Of a stretch of 64,000 bases of DNA, positions 52,537-60,097 are shown piece by piece (within the stretch, counting starts at the first letter, position 1; the number at the start of each line of letters is the position of its first letter). Both the position numbers and the translations under genes were made by a program. This DNA comes from Rhodospirillales bacterium (lineage in GTDB: Bacteria > Pseudomonadota > Alphaproteobacteria > Kiloniellales > JACOMY01): NCBI GenBank assembly GCA_014324045.1, contig JACOMY010000003.1:62001-126000 (forward strand). The letters are read 5' to 3'. The notes beneath the pieces were generated by a model, which was given only the letters and a program-made list of their open reading frames with translations, made no database searches and had not been told where the DNA came from.

Positions 52537-53922
52537 TCAAGCCGCCATCAGCGACTCGGCACGCGCTTGGGCGCGGGCGGCCCGGTCGCTTGCGCCGAGG
52601 CCTTCGTGTGCACGCGCTACCATGCGCCAGTTCTGCGGGCTGGAGGGCTTCATCTCGCAGCGCTCGTGCGCCAAAGCCAAGGCCAACCCGTAGCGGCCAG
52701 CGCGCAAGGCCGCCTCAAGCAGAGTCCAGCCGATGATGTCGCGCTGCGCGAAGCTGCCGCCCAAACGGTGGGTGCGGTAGCGAACCGGCAAGAGGCACTC
52801 TATGCAGTCGTCGTAGAGCTCTAGCGCAAAAGCCTGCAAGGCCTTGAGGAAGGGTATGCCAATCTCGCGGCTCATCGCTACGTTGGCGTCGCTGGCATGC
52901 TCGCAATAGCGCTCGTTGGCGTTCAACAGGCGTTGCGCCGTCTTCTGCCGACCGGCGGACACGAAGCACATCATCGCATGTACGTCGTTGAAAGCGTAGA
53001 GCGTGTCCTCGACCGAGGCTTCCCACTTGTCAGCCAACTCGCCCCAGCGGTCGCCGGCATCCACGTCCAACAGCTTCAAGCGCCACAACAGGGCAGCCGC
53101 GTCCAACTCCTCGTATTTGTCGCCGTGCGGATTGGTGGCCCGCAGCTGCCGGTCGTAGATCTCGATCACTCGGTCGATCTGGGCCAGGTCCAGGTGGAAC
53201 AGGCTGAGATGCCACCAGAGGTGATTGCGGAAATTGCTCTCGGCCCACTCCTTCTGTCGGCTGCTCATGAACCAGATGCCGCCGGATTGACGGCCCTGCA
53301 TTTCCAGCACATGGGCAACCGCGTGGATCGCGTAGGGATGATCGGGACGTATCGCTAGCGCACGGCGTCCGCATTCTTCGGCGCGGGCGAAGTCGCGGTT
53401 CTCCTCCAGCCCGAAGGCATAGAAGCCGAGCACGAACTCATAGCCGGGCACCGATTCGTCCCACAGCGGCAAGACCCGGGCCACGCAATCGCGCTGACCT
53501 GTGACGTCGCCCAGCAGGACGTCGGTCAAGTGAACCATCTGCAGAGCCAGCAGGTCGAAGGGGTAGAGGACCAGAACCTCTTCCCAGCGCTGCACGGCGC
53601 CGAAGAAATCGCCGTCGACCCAGGCCCTGAGCGCCCGGATGTGGCCGCGCTCGCGTTCGCAGGCCGCTTGCCAAAGGGCTTCGGCGGCGACCACGCCGGT
53701 CAGCATCTCGTCGTAGATGCGGGTCTCCATGACTTGCGTCAGCATGGCGGCCTTGAAGATATGGCCCAGGATAAAGTCGGGATGCGCCTCTAGGAGGGCT
53801 TGGGCGCTGGCGACCGGATCGCCCCGAAAAGCGAGGGAATCCTCCAGCAGGGGTTCCAGCGCCGCTACGAGCGCAGGATTGTTGCAAGAGGTTGGAACGC
53901 CGCGGCAATCGCTTTGGGTCAT
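52537..53922 (-). CDS. Tetratricopeptide-repeat protein, TTC38-like
   Basis: A 461-residue helical repeat protein. Features such as HPDFILGHIFKAAMLTQVME, RERGHIRALRAWVDGDFFGA, HPYAIHAVAHVLEMQGRQSG and NHLWWHLSLFHLDLAQIDRV match the TTC38-type TPR family found in bacteria and animals, of unknown function. No signal peptide or membrane segment is seen. It is upstream of the LysR gene with a 9-base gap and may be cotranscribed. The ATG at 53922 (MTQSDCRG) is a reasonable start; one at 53937 is also in frame. Confidence 0.8.
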   Translation of the reverse strand: MTQSDCRGVPTSCNNPALVAALEPLLEDSLAFRGDPVASAQALLEAHPDFILGHIFKAAMLTQVMETRIYDEMLTGVVAAEALWQAACERERGHIRALRAWVDGDFFGAVQRWEEVLVLYPFDLLALQMVHLTDVLLGDVTGQRDCVARVLPLWDESVPGYEFVLGFYAFGLEENRDFARAEECGRRALAIRPDHPYAIHAVAHVLEMQGRQSGGIWFMSSRQKEWAESNFRNHLWWHLSLFHLDLAQIDRVIEIYDRQLRATNPHGDKYEELDAAALLWRLKLLDVDAGDRWGELADKWEASVEDTLYAFNDVHAMMCFVSAGRQKTAQRLLNANERYCEHASDANVAMSREIGIPFLKALQAFALELYDDCIECLLPVRYRTHRLGGSFAQRDIIGWTLLEAALRAGRYGLALALAHERCEMKPSSPQNWRMVARAHEGLGASDRAARAQARAESLMAA

Positions 53923-54106
53923 GGGTACTGGCTCCATCTGTCCTGGTACAATTGTATGACCAGTCTAGCCCCGGATCGCCGCGCTTGGCATGCTTCTGGC
54001 AATGCGCTCTCGATCGAATCCCCGTAAAGAACAGTCAAGTGCCGGCAGAATCGTGTCGTTGGCCCCTGTCCTTCATCTCAACTGTCCTTTATCGCAAAAG
54101 GACATC

Positions 54107-54420
54107 ATGCCAAAGCAACGTAAAGTCATTATCGCCTGCGCGGTTACCGGTTCGATTCATACTGCATCGATGTCGCTGCACCCGCCGATCGCCCCGAACC
54201 AGATCGCCGAGGCGGCAATTGGGGCTGCCGGGGTCGATCGCCGCGCAAGCGGCTGCGATGAGAGGCAATGTACGCGGATTCCCTCTAGGCCGGAGCCGGG
54301 CGCCTGGCCGCGAGCAATGCCGAACAGGTGCGAAACGTTCGCAAGATATTGCAAGGACTTTCACTAAGTGTTACGGAAGCGGCGGAAGCGGACGAAGCGC
54401 GCAACCCGGTCGAACTCTGA
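54107..54420 (+). pseudogene. BKACE/DUF849 (beta-keto acid cleavage enzyme) with the middle deleted
   Basis: It starts with MPKQRKVIIACAVTGSIHTA and continues SMSLHPPIAPNQIAEAAIGA, the N-terminus of DUF849 proteins (normally about 300 residues). After about 45 codons it jumps to C-terminal text: GNVR, then DSL-stop, GRLAASNAEQVRNVRKILQG and LSLSVTEAAEADEAR, in shifted frames. The catalytic and zinc-binding centre is absent. Intact enzymes condense a beta-keto acid with acetyl-CoA; several act in carnitine or lysine breakdown. The 184 bases before it hold no clear gene. Confidence 0.75.
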
Positions 54421-54464
54421 AGGACTATGTGAGACACCTAGGCACAGACCTGATAACCGATAGC

Positions 54465-54625
54465 AGACGTTAGCGGCGCTGGCGATTGCAGCGAGGGAGT
54501 TGCGGGCAAGCTTGTCATATCGGAGCGGCTTGCCCCCAGTAGCCGGCGGAAGATAGGGCTCAAGCTGCCCGAACTCCTCCTCTGTCGGCCAAAAGCGATT
54601 GTTCGTGTTGTATCTCCCCCCTTTT
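54465..54625 (-). mobile_element. IS5-family transposase remnant with internal deletion
   Basis: On the minus strand the reading is NNRFWPTEEEFGQLEPYLPP followed at once by RYDKLARNSLAAIASAANV. The first part is the N-terminus and the second the C-terminus of IS5-group transposases. About 200 residues including the DDE triad are missing. An AT-rich block (CTTTTTAAAAG near 54621) may mark the IS end. No full terminal inverted repeat was identified. Confidence 0.65.
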
Positions 54626-54706
54626 TAAAAGCTCAATCATCCGGCTGCCGAGGCATGCAGTCGCTTTATGGGGCCAGACGCTGGAATTCCGCCGGAAAGC
54701 CTCGGC

Positions 54707-55816
54707 TTAGAGGATGAAGGGAAGGACGGTCGCTGTGGCGGTCCGGCGGTTGCCCAGACAATCGACGGCGATATGCGTACCAGGCGCGTCGTGCGGGCAA
54801 TCGACAAGAGCCAGCGCGATGTTCGTTGCAAGGCGCGGCGAATAGGCAGCCGCCCGTGCCGTCCCTATGCTTTCCCCATCGCGTAGTAGAGGCCAGGGAT
54901 GCTCGTTCCCACCGACCGGGGCGCCGCCGAAGGTAAGCCCGACCAAACGACGCCGCAGCCCGGCCTCTCGCTTGGCCAGCAAAGCTTGCTTGCCAACGAA
55001 GTCCTGCTCGCGGTCGAGCGCGATCAGGTGCCCTAGATTGCACTCGAAGGGGTCGCTGTCACGGTCGGTGTCGGCTCCGATGGAGAGCAGTCCGCTCTCG
55101 ATTCGTTCGACAGCGTTGGGGGCGCCGGGGCCGATGCCGTAGTCGCGCCCGGCCTCGGCGATCAGCCGCCAGAGCTCAAGCCCCCGGCTGCCGTCGCGGA
55201 GGTAGAGTTCGTAGCCGCCCTGCTTGCTCCAACCGGAACGGGCCAAGACCAGCGGTATGCCGTCGAGTTCGGTCTCTTGGAACCAGAAATACTTAAGATC
55301 CCGGACCCAGTCGCCGAAGAGGCGGGCGATCACCTCGACCGCCAGCGGTCCCTGTACCGCCAAGGGAGAGACGTCCGGTTCGCTCACCCGGCAGTCGAAG
55401 CCCTTCATGTTCGCGATCGCTTGTGCCCAATAGAGCATGTCGCTGTCCGCAATCGAAAGCCAGACCAACTCCTCGGAGAGCTTCAGCAGCACCGGGTCGT
55501 TCAGGATCTGCCCCTCGAAGCCACACAGCGGGGCGTACTTTCCCTGCCCGGCCTTGCACTTGCTCAGATCGCGCGGGGTCAAATAGGCGGCCAAGGCCAT
55601 GGCATCCGGGCCGGCCAGTTCCACCTGCCGTTCAACCCCGACATCCCACATGGCAACGCCCTCGATCAGACGCTTATACTCGGCCTCGGGGTCGCCGTAG
55701 GAAACCGGCATATACATGTGATTGTAGACCGTCGCATGGGTCATGCCGGCCTCGACGGCGCCGTCGAAGAAGGGAGATTTGCGGTTGCGAGCACTAAGTA
55801 CGAGTTTCGGAAACAT
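54707..55816 (-). CDS. dmdA: DmdA-like aminomethyltransferase family protein (probable DMSP demethylase)
   Basis: A 369-residue protein of the GcvT/DmdA family, which moves methyl or methylene groups to tetrahydrofolate. The order of motifs follows DmdA: KSPFFDGAVEAGMTHATVYN, HMYMPVSYGDPEAEYKRL, VAMWDVGVERQVELAGPDAM, SIADSDMLYWAQAIANMKGF, EPDVSPLAVQGPLAVEVIAR, LARSGWSKQGGYELYL and NAVERIESGLLSIGADTDRD. The length equals the Pelagibacter enzyme as I remember it. DMSP demethylase is therefore the best guess, but close relatives with other substrates exist. dmdB, C and D are not recognised in the window. The ATG at 55816 is chosen; the frame is open upstream. Confidence 0.75.
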   Translation of the reverse strand: MFPKLVLSARNRKSPFFDGAVEAGMTHATVYNHMYMPVSYGDPEAEYKRLIEGVAMWDVGVERQVELAGPDAMALAAYLTPRDLSKCKAGQGKYAPLCGFEGQILNDPVLLKLSEELVWLSIADSDMLYWAQAIANMKGFDCRVSEPDVSPLAVQGPLAVEVIARLFGDWVRDLKYFWFQETELDGIPLVLARSGWSKQGGYELYLRDGSRGLELWRLIAEAGRDYGIGPGAPNAVERIESGLLSIGADTDRDSDPFECNLGHLIALDREQDFVGKQALLAKREAGLRRRLVGLTFGGAPVGGNEHPWPLLRDGESIGTARAAAYSPRLATNIALALVDCPHDAPGTHIAVDCLGNRRTATATVLPFIL

Positions 55817-55918
55817 GGCAAGGAGCGGAACCCTGTTGGCTGACGCGTCGGGCGGAAGATGCATCGGCATTCCAACCCACGGCTGCACCTTCGCTCGCCA
55901 GAGCCGGAGGAGTCCTCG

Positions 55919-56740
55919 GTGAGCAATCCTCAAGACACCGAGGCCAGGAACGACGCCGAAGGCAGGCCCGCCGGGCTGCAATCCCGGTTACGTGCCCTCT
56001 ACTATGGCGAAGACGAGGCTGCAAGCCGCTTTCGCTTTGTCCTCATCGCTTTCGATGTAATCACCGTCCTCTTTTTTGTCGTCTCTTCAATGGTACCGGA
56101 GCGACCTTGGATCTTTCAGGTGGATCTTGCGCTTGCAGCGGTGTTGTTGGTGGAGTTCGCGGCCCGCTGCGTGATTGCCAATCGCAGCTGGCGTTTCCTG
56201 CTCTCTTTCCCGGCCTTGGTGGACCTAGCGGTTATCGCCTCGCTCTTGGCGCCGGCCTTTCTCGAGAACCTGGCCTTCTTGCGCGTTGTCCGCATGCTGC
56301 GCCTGTTGCGCTCGTACCATCTCCTGCGGGGGCTGCGCCGGGACTGGCCCTGGTTCCGTCAACGCGAAGACCTCATCCAATCGTCACTGAATCTCGCGGT
56401 CTTTGTCTTTATCGTGACGGCCATCGTCTTCGTGTTGGAAGAAGACCGCAACGCTAGCATCAACAACTACTTCGATGCGCTTTATTTCACGGTGACCACC
56501 TTGACCACCACCGGCTTCGGCGACATTACCTTGACCGACACCGCCGGTCGCGCCTTTGCCGTGGTCATCATGGTGTTTGGCGTCGCGCTTTTCTTGCGAT
56601 TGGTGCAAACGATCTTCCGTCCGCCAAAGGTAGCCTGTCCTTGCTCACACTGCGGTTTGCGGCGGCATGATCCGGATGCTGTTCATTGCAAGCATTGCGG
56701 TGCCGTGGTAAACATTCCTACCGAGGGCGATTGGACGTGA
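55919..56740 (+). CDS. Ion channel (voltage-gated-like, one pore) with C-terminal zinc ribbon
   Basis: A 273-residue membrane protein. It has voltage-sensor-like helices S1-S4 including LRVVRMLRLLRSYHLLRGLR with regularly spaced Arg, then S5 (SLNLAVFVFIVTAIVFVLEE), the pore helix and filter TLTTTGFGDITL, and S6 (FAVVIMVFGVALFLRLVQTI). The filter is TTGFGD, a variant of TVGYGD. The C-terminus is a zinc ribbon with CPCSHCG and CKHCG. The start is a GTG with GGAGGA 8 bases upstream. The last 120 bases are duplicated downstream (see repeat). Confidence 0.88.
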   Translation: MSNPQDTEARNDAEGRPAGLQSRLRALYYGEDEAASRFRFVLIAFDVITVLFFVVSSMVPERPWIFQVDLALAAVLLVEFAARCVIANRSWRFLLSFPALVDLAVIASLLAPAFLENLAFLRVVRMLRLLRSYHLLRGLRRDWPWFRQREDLIQSSLNLAVFVFIVTAIVFVLEEDRNASINNYFDALYFTVTTLTTTGFGDITLTDTAGRAFAVVIMVFGVALFLRLVQTIFRPPKVACPCSHCGLRRHDPDAVHCKHCGAVVNIPTEGDWT

Positions 56741-56758
56741 GAATGGGGACCGCCAAAC

Positions 56759-57460
56759 ATGCCTGAGGTGCTAGCTGGCGTGGATGGCTGCAGCGGGGGG
56801 TGGATCGCTGCGCTCGGCAGCCCTCCGTCAGCCTGCAAGATCCGGTTCTATGCCTCCATGGAGGAACTGCTGCGGGACAAAAAGGTCTCGATTATCGTGG
56901 TCGATATGCCCATCGGCTTGGCCGGCCAGAGACAGGTTGAGGGACGGCGCCGTTGCGATAGCTTGGCCAGAGAATGCCTGCCGACGGGCCGAAAGTCCAG
57001 CGTCTTCCCGTCGCCGGCCCGTGTCATGCTGGACTTTCGCGACTATCACGATGCCAACGTCTGGGGCAAAGAAAACCTTGGACGCGGACTGTCGAAGCAG
57101 TCTTGGTATCTAATCCCCAAGATCCGCGAGATAGACCGGGCGATCGGTCCGGCGGACCAGGCGCGCCTCTTCGAATCTCATCCGGAACTTGCCTTTCATC
57201 GACTGGCTAGGGGCGTTCCCTTAGCCTCGAAGAAGACCCCAGAGGGGCAGGCGCAACGACAGTGCCTCTTGCTGTCCGCCGGACTTCAGGGGCTAGAGTC
57301 CGCTCTGGACTGTTTGCCCCGAGGAGTGAAGCCGGACGATGTTATCGATGCTGCGATGATGCTGATGGTTGCCGCCCGTATCCTGAGCGGTCGGGCAGAG
57401 CGTTTGCCATCGCTACCGGAACGGGACGAGCGCGGTCTGGATATGGCGATGTGGATCTGA
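56759..57460 (+). CDS. DUF429 family protein, copy 1
   Basis: A 233-residue protein of DUF429, a predicted RNase H-like nuclease family (COG4923 type). It has the start MPEVLAGVDGCSGGWIAALG with acidic DG motif, SIIVVDMPIGLAG, RRCDSLARECL with SSVFPSPAR, EIDRAIGPADQARLFESHPE and a C-terminal DDVIDAAMMLMVAARIL. The acidic residues are consistent with an RNase H-like active site. It follows the channel gene by 18 bases. Function unknown. Confidence 0.9.
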   Translation: MPEVLAGVDGCSGGWIAALGSPPSACKIRFYASMEELLRDKKVSIIVVDMPIGLAGQRQVEGRRRCDSLARECLPTGRKSSVFPSPARVMLDFRDYHDANVWGKENLGRGLSKQSWYLIPKIREIDRAIGPADQARLFESHPELAFHRLARGVPLASKKTPEGQAQRQCLLLSAGLQGLESALDCLPRGVKPDDVIDAAMMLMVAARILSGRAERLPSLPERDERGLDMAMWI

Positions 57461-57483
57461 AGCAAGAAGGCCCGAACCGCCAA

Positions 57484-57596
57484 AGATAACCTATCCTTGC
57501 CCGCACCGCGGTTTGCGGCGGCATGATCCGGATGCTATTCATTGCAAGCATTGCGGTGCCGTGGTAAACATTCTCACCGAGGGCGATTGGACGTGA
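57484..57596 (+). pseudogene. Detached, decayed copy of the channel's zinc ribbon
   Basis: This is the duplicated 3' end of the channel gene without the channel. It reads YPCPHRGLRRHDPDAIHCKH and then CGAVVNILTEGDWT. Two of the ribbon's cysteines in the first pair are lost (Cys to Tyr and Cys to Arg). It has no start of its own and is probably not translated. Confidence 0.85.
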
Positions 57597-57614
57597 GAAT
57601 GGGGACCGCCAAAC

Positions 57615-58343
57615 ATGCCTGAGGTTCTGGCCGGCGTGGATGGCTGCCGCGGGGGGTGGATCGCTGCGCTCGGCAGCCCCCCGTCAACCTGCAAGATCCG
57701 GTTCTATGCCTCCATAGAGGAACTGCTGCGGGACAAAAAGATCTCGATTATCGTGGTCGATATGCCCATCGGCTTGGCGTGCGATGGGCGGCGCCGTTGC
57801 GACCGCTTGGCCAGAGAATGCCTGCCGCCGTTCCGAACGGCCAGCGTCTTCCCGTCGCCGGCCCGTCACGTACTGACCTTTCGCGGCTATCACAGCTATC
57901 ATAGCGCCAACGCCTGGAGCGAAGAAAACCTGGGACGCGAACTGCCGATTCAATCTTACAGCCTAGTCCCCAAGATTCGCGAGATAGACCGGGCGATCGG
58001 CCCGGCGGACCAAGCGCGCCTCTTCGAATCTCATCCGGAACTTGCCTTTCATCGACTGGCTAACCCGGAACTTGCCTATCGCCGGCTGGCTAGAGGCGTT
58101 TCCTTAGCCTCGAAGAAGACCCCAGAGGGGCAGGCGGAACGACAGCGCCTCTTGCTGTCCGCCGGACTTCAGGGGCTGGAGTCCGCTTTGGACTGTTTGC
58201 CCCGAGGAGCGATGCCGGACGATGTCCTCGATGCTGCGATGATGCTGGTGGTTGCCGCCCGTATCCTGAGCGGCCGGGCAGAGCGTTTGCCATCGCTGCC
58301 GGAACGGGACGAGCGCGGTCTGGATATGGCGATGTGGGTCTGA
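57615..58343 (+). CDS. DUF429 family protein, copy 2
   Basis: A 242-residue paralogue of the preceding gene, created by the tandem duplication. It keeps MPEVLAGVDGCRGGWIAALG, SIIVVDMPIGLACDGRR, the SVFPSPAR motif, EIDRAIGPADQARLFESHPE and the C-terminal DDVLDAAMMLVVAARIL, so all family motifs remain. It differs by a 4-residue loss after VDMPIGLA, an insertion in GYHSYHSANAW, and a 10-residue tandem repeat (HPELAFHRLA followed by NPELAYRRLA). The frame is open throughout, so it may be functional. Confidence 0.9.
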   Translation: MPEVLAGVDGCRGGWIAALGSPPSTCKIRFYASIEELLRDKKISIIVVDMPIGLACDGRRRCDRLARECLPPFRTASVFPSPARHVLTFRGYHSYHSANAWSEENLGRELPIQSYSLVPKIREIDRAIGPADQARLFESHPELAFHRLANPELAYRRLARGVSLASKKTPEGQAERQRLLLSAGLQGLESALDCLPRGAMPDDVLDAAMMLVVAARILSGRAERLPSLPERDERGLDMAMWV

Positions 58344-58349
58344 AGCAAG

Positions 58350-58745
58350 GCCCGAGTAGCCCGAGCTGTCTCAGCAGCGCCCGGAAAGGCGGCAGCATTG
58401 TTTGACAGCGAGAGGCCGAGATAGTCCCCTTCCTGCACCGGAAGAGTCGGAAGACCTAGGCAGTAGCCGATGACGTTGGCACCCTTGGCGCCAGTCGCCA
58501 GCTTCTGATTCGGCTGGTATGGTTGCCGTCGCCGCCCATCAAGCGCTCTGCCATGCCGTGGCTTGGGCCTGCATCGACTTGGCCGGATCGGTCATCATCC
58601 GCGTCCTCCTCTCTAAGCGGGCGCGGCTGATGTTCATGGGATCGGCTTGGCTGGAGATCGAGTCGGTCACTTGATGTTCCAGCTATTGTCCGAAGAGCTT
58701 CTGGCTTCGTTCTGCGATCTCGGCCAGTTTTTAGGGAAAATTGCA
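58350..58745 (-). pseudogene. Remnant of poly(3-hydroxyalkanoate) synthase (PhaC)
   Basis: On the minus strand the reading is KLAEIAERSQKLFGQ, stop, LEHQVTD, then DPMNISRARLERRTRMMTDP and AKSMQAQATAWQSA, stop. This is the N-terminal domain of class I PhaC. It then jumps to AKGANVIGYCLGLPTL, the lipase-like box GYCLGG with the catalytic Cys, after which similarity fades. About 200 residues between are missing, and at least two stops are present. Confidence 0.65.
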
Positions 58746-58974
58746 AGGGTTCCGGTCCGGCACCTTGACATCTGGGCCTGATTGCACGCTCATCTTTCCA
58801 TCCCTATGCTGTGGACAATTGGGCGCGGATGTGAGGCGCGCCAAATCCTTGGCTGGCCATGCAGGTTCAGCGTAGTGGTTAGCCGTGGCCGGTACGAGCG
58901 ATTATCACTGGGCAGTGAGACCATCTGGTGCGCCAGCCTGCGATGCGTTGGCCCAGAAGGAACGAAAGGCCGTC
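58746..58974. other. Intergenic leader of the OmpA-like lipoprotein gene
   Basis: About 230 bases without a recognisable gene; presumed promoter region. No clear hexamers or hairpin were identified. Confidence 0.35.
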
Positions 58975-60024
58975 ATGATCAGAGCTATCGGTAGACGACA
59001 GAGTGCTTGGCCGGACGTGCGCAGTCTCTTGCCCGTTCTATGTCTCATCGCCTCGGTCGGTTGCTCCGTTTTTGAAGACAATCGCTCTCCCAATCCCGCT
59101 CAGGTCTCTTCAGAGGATCTTGAGGCCCAGCCCTATCCCAATCTCGCTCAGGTCCCGGATAAGCCGCCGTCGGTGACGCCGGAGCAGATCCGCGAAAGCA
59201 CTGCTGCCGGCCTGGAAGCGGACCGTGCCAATGCGCAGTATACGGCGCCGCTGACGGCAGCAGGCACCTCGGTTCAATCGGCGGCACCGCCCGCACCGCC
59301 CCCGACCGCAGCGCAAGAGGTTGCAAACGCCGGTCAGGCGGCCCCGACGCCAGCGGCGCTCTCAAGCGTGGAACAGGGAATAACAGCAGTGGCGGCTGCA
59401 GGTGTGCCGTACCGCGGCGCTAGGTCTAGCGCACAGACTTCATCGGTCGCCACTCAGTCTGTTTCCTCTCAGGCGGCCACGACCGACGTTGCACCTTCCG
59501 CTACGGCGGCGACCGCTGCCGCCAACCGCCAGGCGACGACGCAGGCAACGCCTGCGGTTCCCACCTTGGATGGAACCGGCGTAGCGGCTTTGCCGCCGCA
59601 GACCGCTCAGCCTGCCGGCACCTCATCTTTGCCGAAGGTTCCCGCGCAAGGAGCGGTGGGCAGCGGTACGGTACAACTGGTGGCGGTTATCTACTTCGCC
59701 AACGGCTCGTCGGCGCTCGATAGACGCGATATCTCCGTGCTGCGTGAGGTTGCACAGATCCGCAATCAATACGGAGGAATCCTCCGGGTGATCGGGCATG
59801 CCTCGTCGCGGACTGCCGTCTTGCCGCAAGAGCGCCGTCAGATAGTAAACCTCGAAGTCTCCTTCAATCGTGCGGAGGCCGTGGGACAGGCGCTGCAGCG
59901 GGCCGGCGTGGCGGCCGACGATCTGGTCCTAGAGGGGGTCTCCGACCGGCAGCCCGTCTATCACGAGTTCATGGTGACGGGTGAGGCGGGTAACCGCCGC
60001 GCGGAAATCTATCTGGAGTATTGA
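58975..60024 (+). CDS. OmpA-family lipoprotein with long Ala/Pro/Thr-rich linker
   Basis: A 349-residue envelope protein. The signal sequence ends in a lipobox, LIASVGCS (Cys near residue 30). A low-complexity linker rich in Ala, Thr, Pro and Gln follows for about 190 residues. The C-terminal OmpA/MotB-like peptidoglycan-binding domain reads AVIYFANGSSALDRRDISVL, LRVIGHASSRT and FNRAEAVGQALQRAGV, ending NRRAEIYLEY. It likely links the outer membrane to peptidoglycan. The ATG at 58975 places the lipobox correctly; an upstream in-frame extension is not needed. Confidence 0.88.
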   Translation: MIRAIGRRQSAWPDVRSLLPVLCLIASVGCSVFEDNRSPNPAQVSSEDLEAQPYPNLAQVPDKPPSVTPEQIRESTAAGLEADRANAQYTAPLTAAGTSVQSAAPPAPPPTAAQEVANAGQAAPTPAALSSVEQGITAVAAAGVPYRGARSSAQTSSVATQSVSSQAATTDVAPSATAATAAANRQATTQATPAVPTLDGTGVAALPPQTAQPAGTSSLPKVPAQGAVGSGTVQLVAVIYFANGSSALDRRDISVLREVAQIRNQYGGILRVIGHASSRTAVLPQERRQIVNLEVSFNRAEAVGQALQRAGVAADDLVLEGVSDRQPVYHEFMVTGEAGNRRAEIYLEY

Positions 60025-60097
60025 TCCCCGCCTGGCTTAGGAAAGCACAAACAGGCGGCTGGTCTCGGCCGCCGGTCCAATCGGAGAAGGTCGAACG

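Larger units (their letters stand above)
56621..58357. repeat. Segmental tandem duplication of about 860 bp
   Basis: The segment 56621-57476 (end of the channel gene including its zinc ribbon, the spacer, and a DUF429 gene) is repeated directly as 57477-58357. Unit boundaries share CCGCCAAAG. The 5' parts, such as GGTTTGCGGCGGCATGATCC, and the spacer GAGAATGGGGACCGCCAAAC are identical between copies. The second unit has drifted by substitutions and small indels, so it is not recent enough to be identical. Confidence 0.93.
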
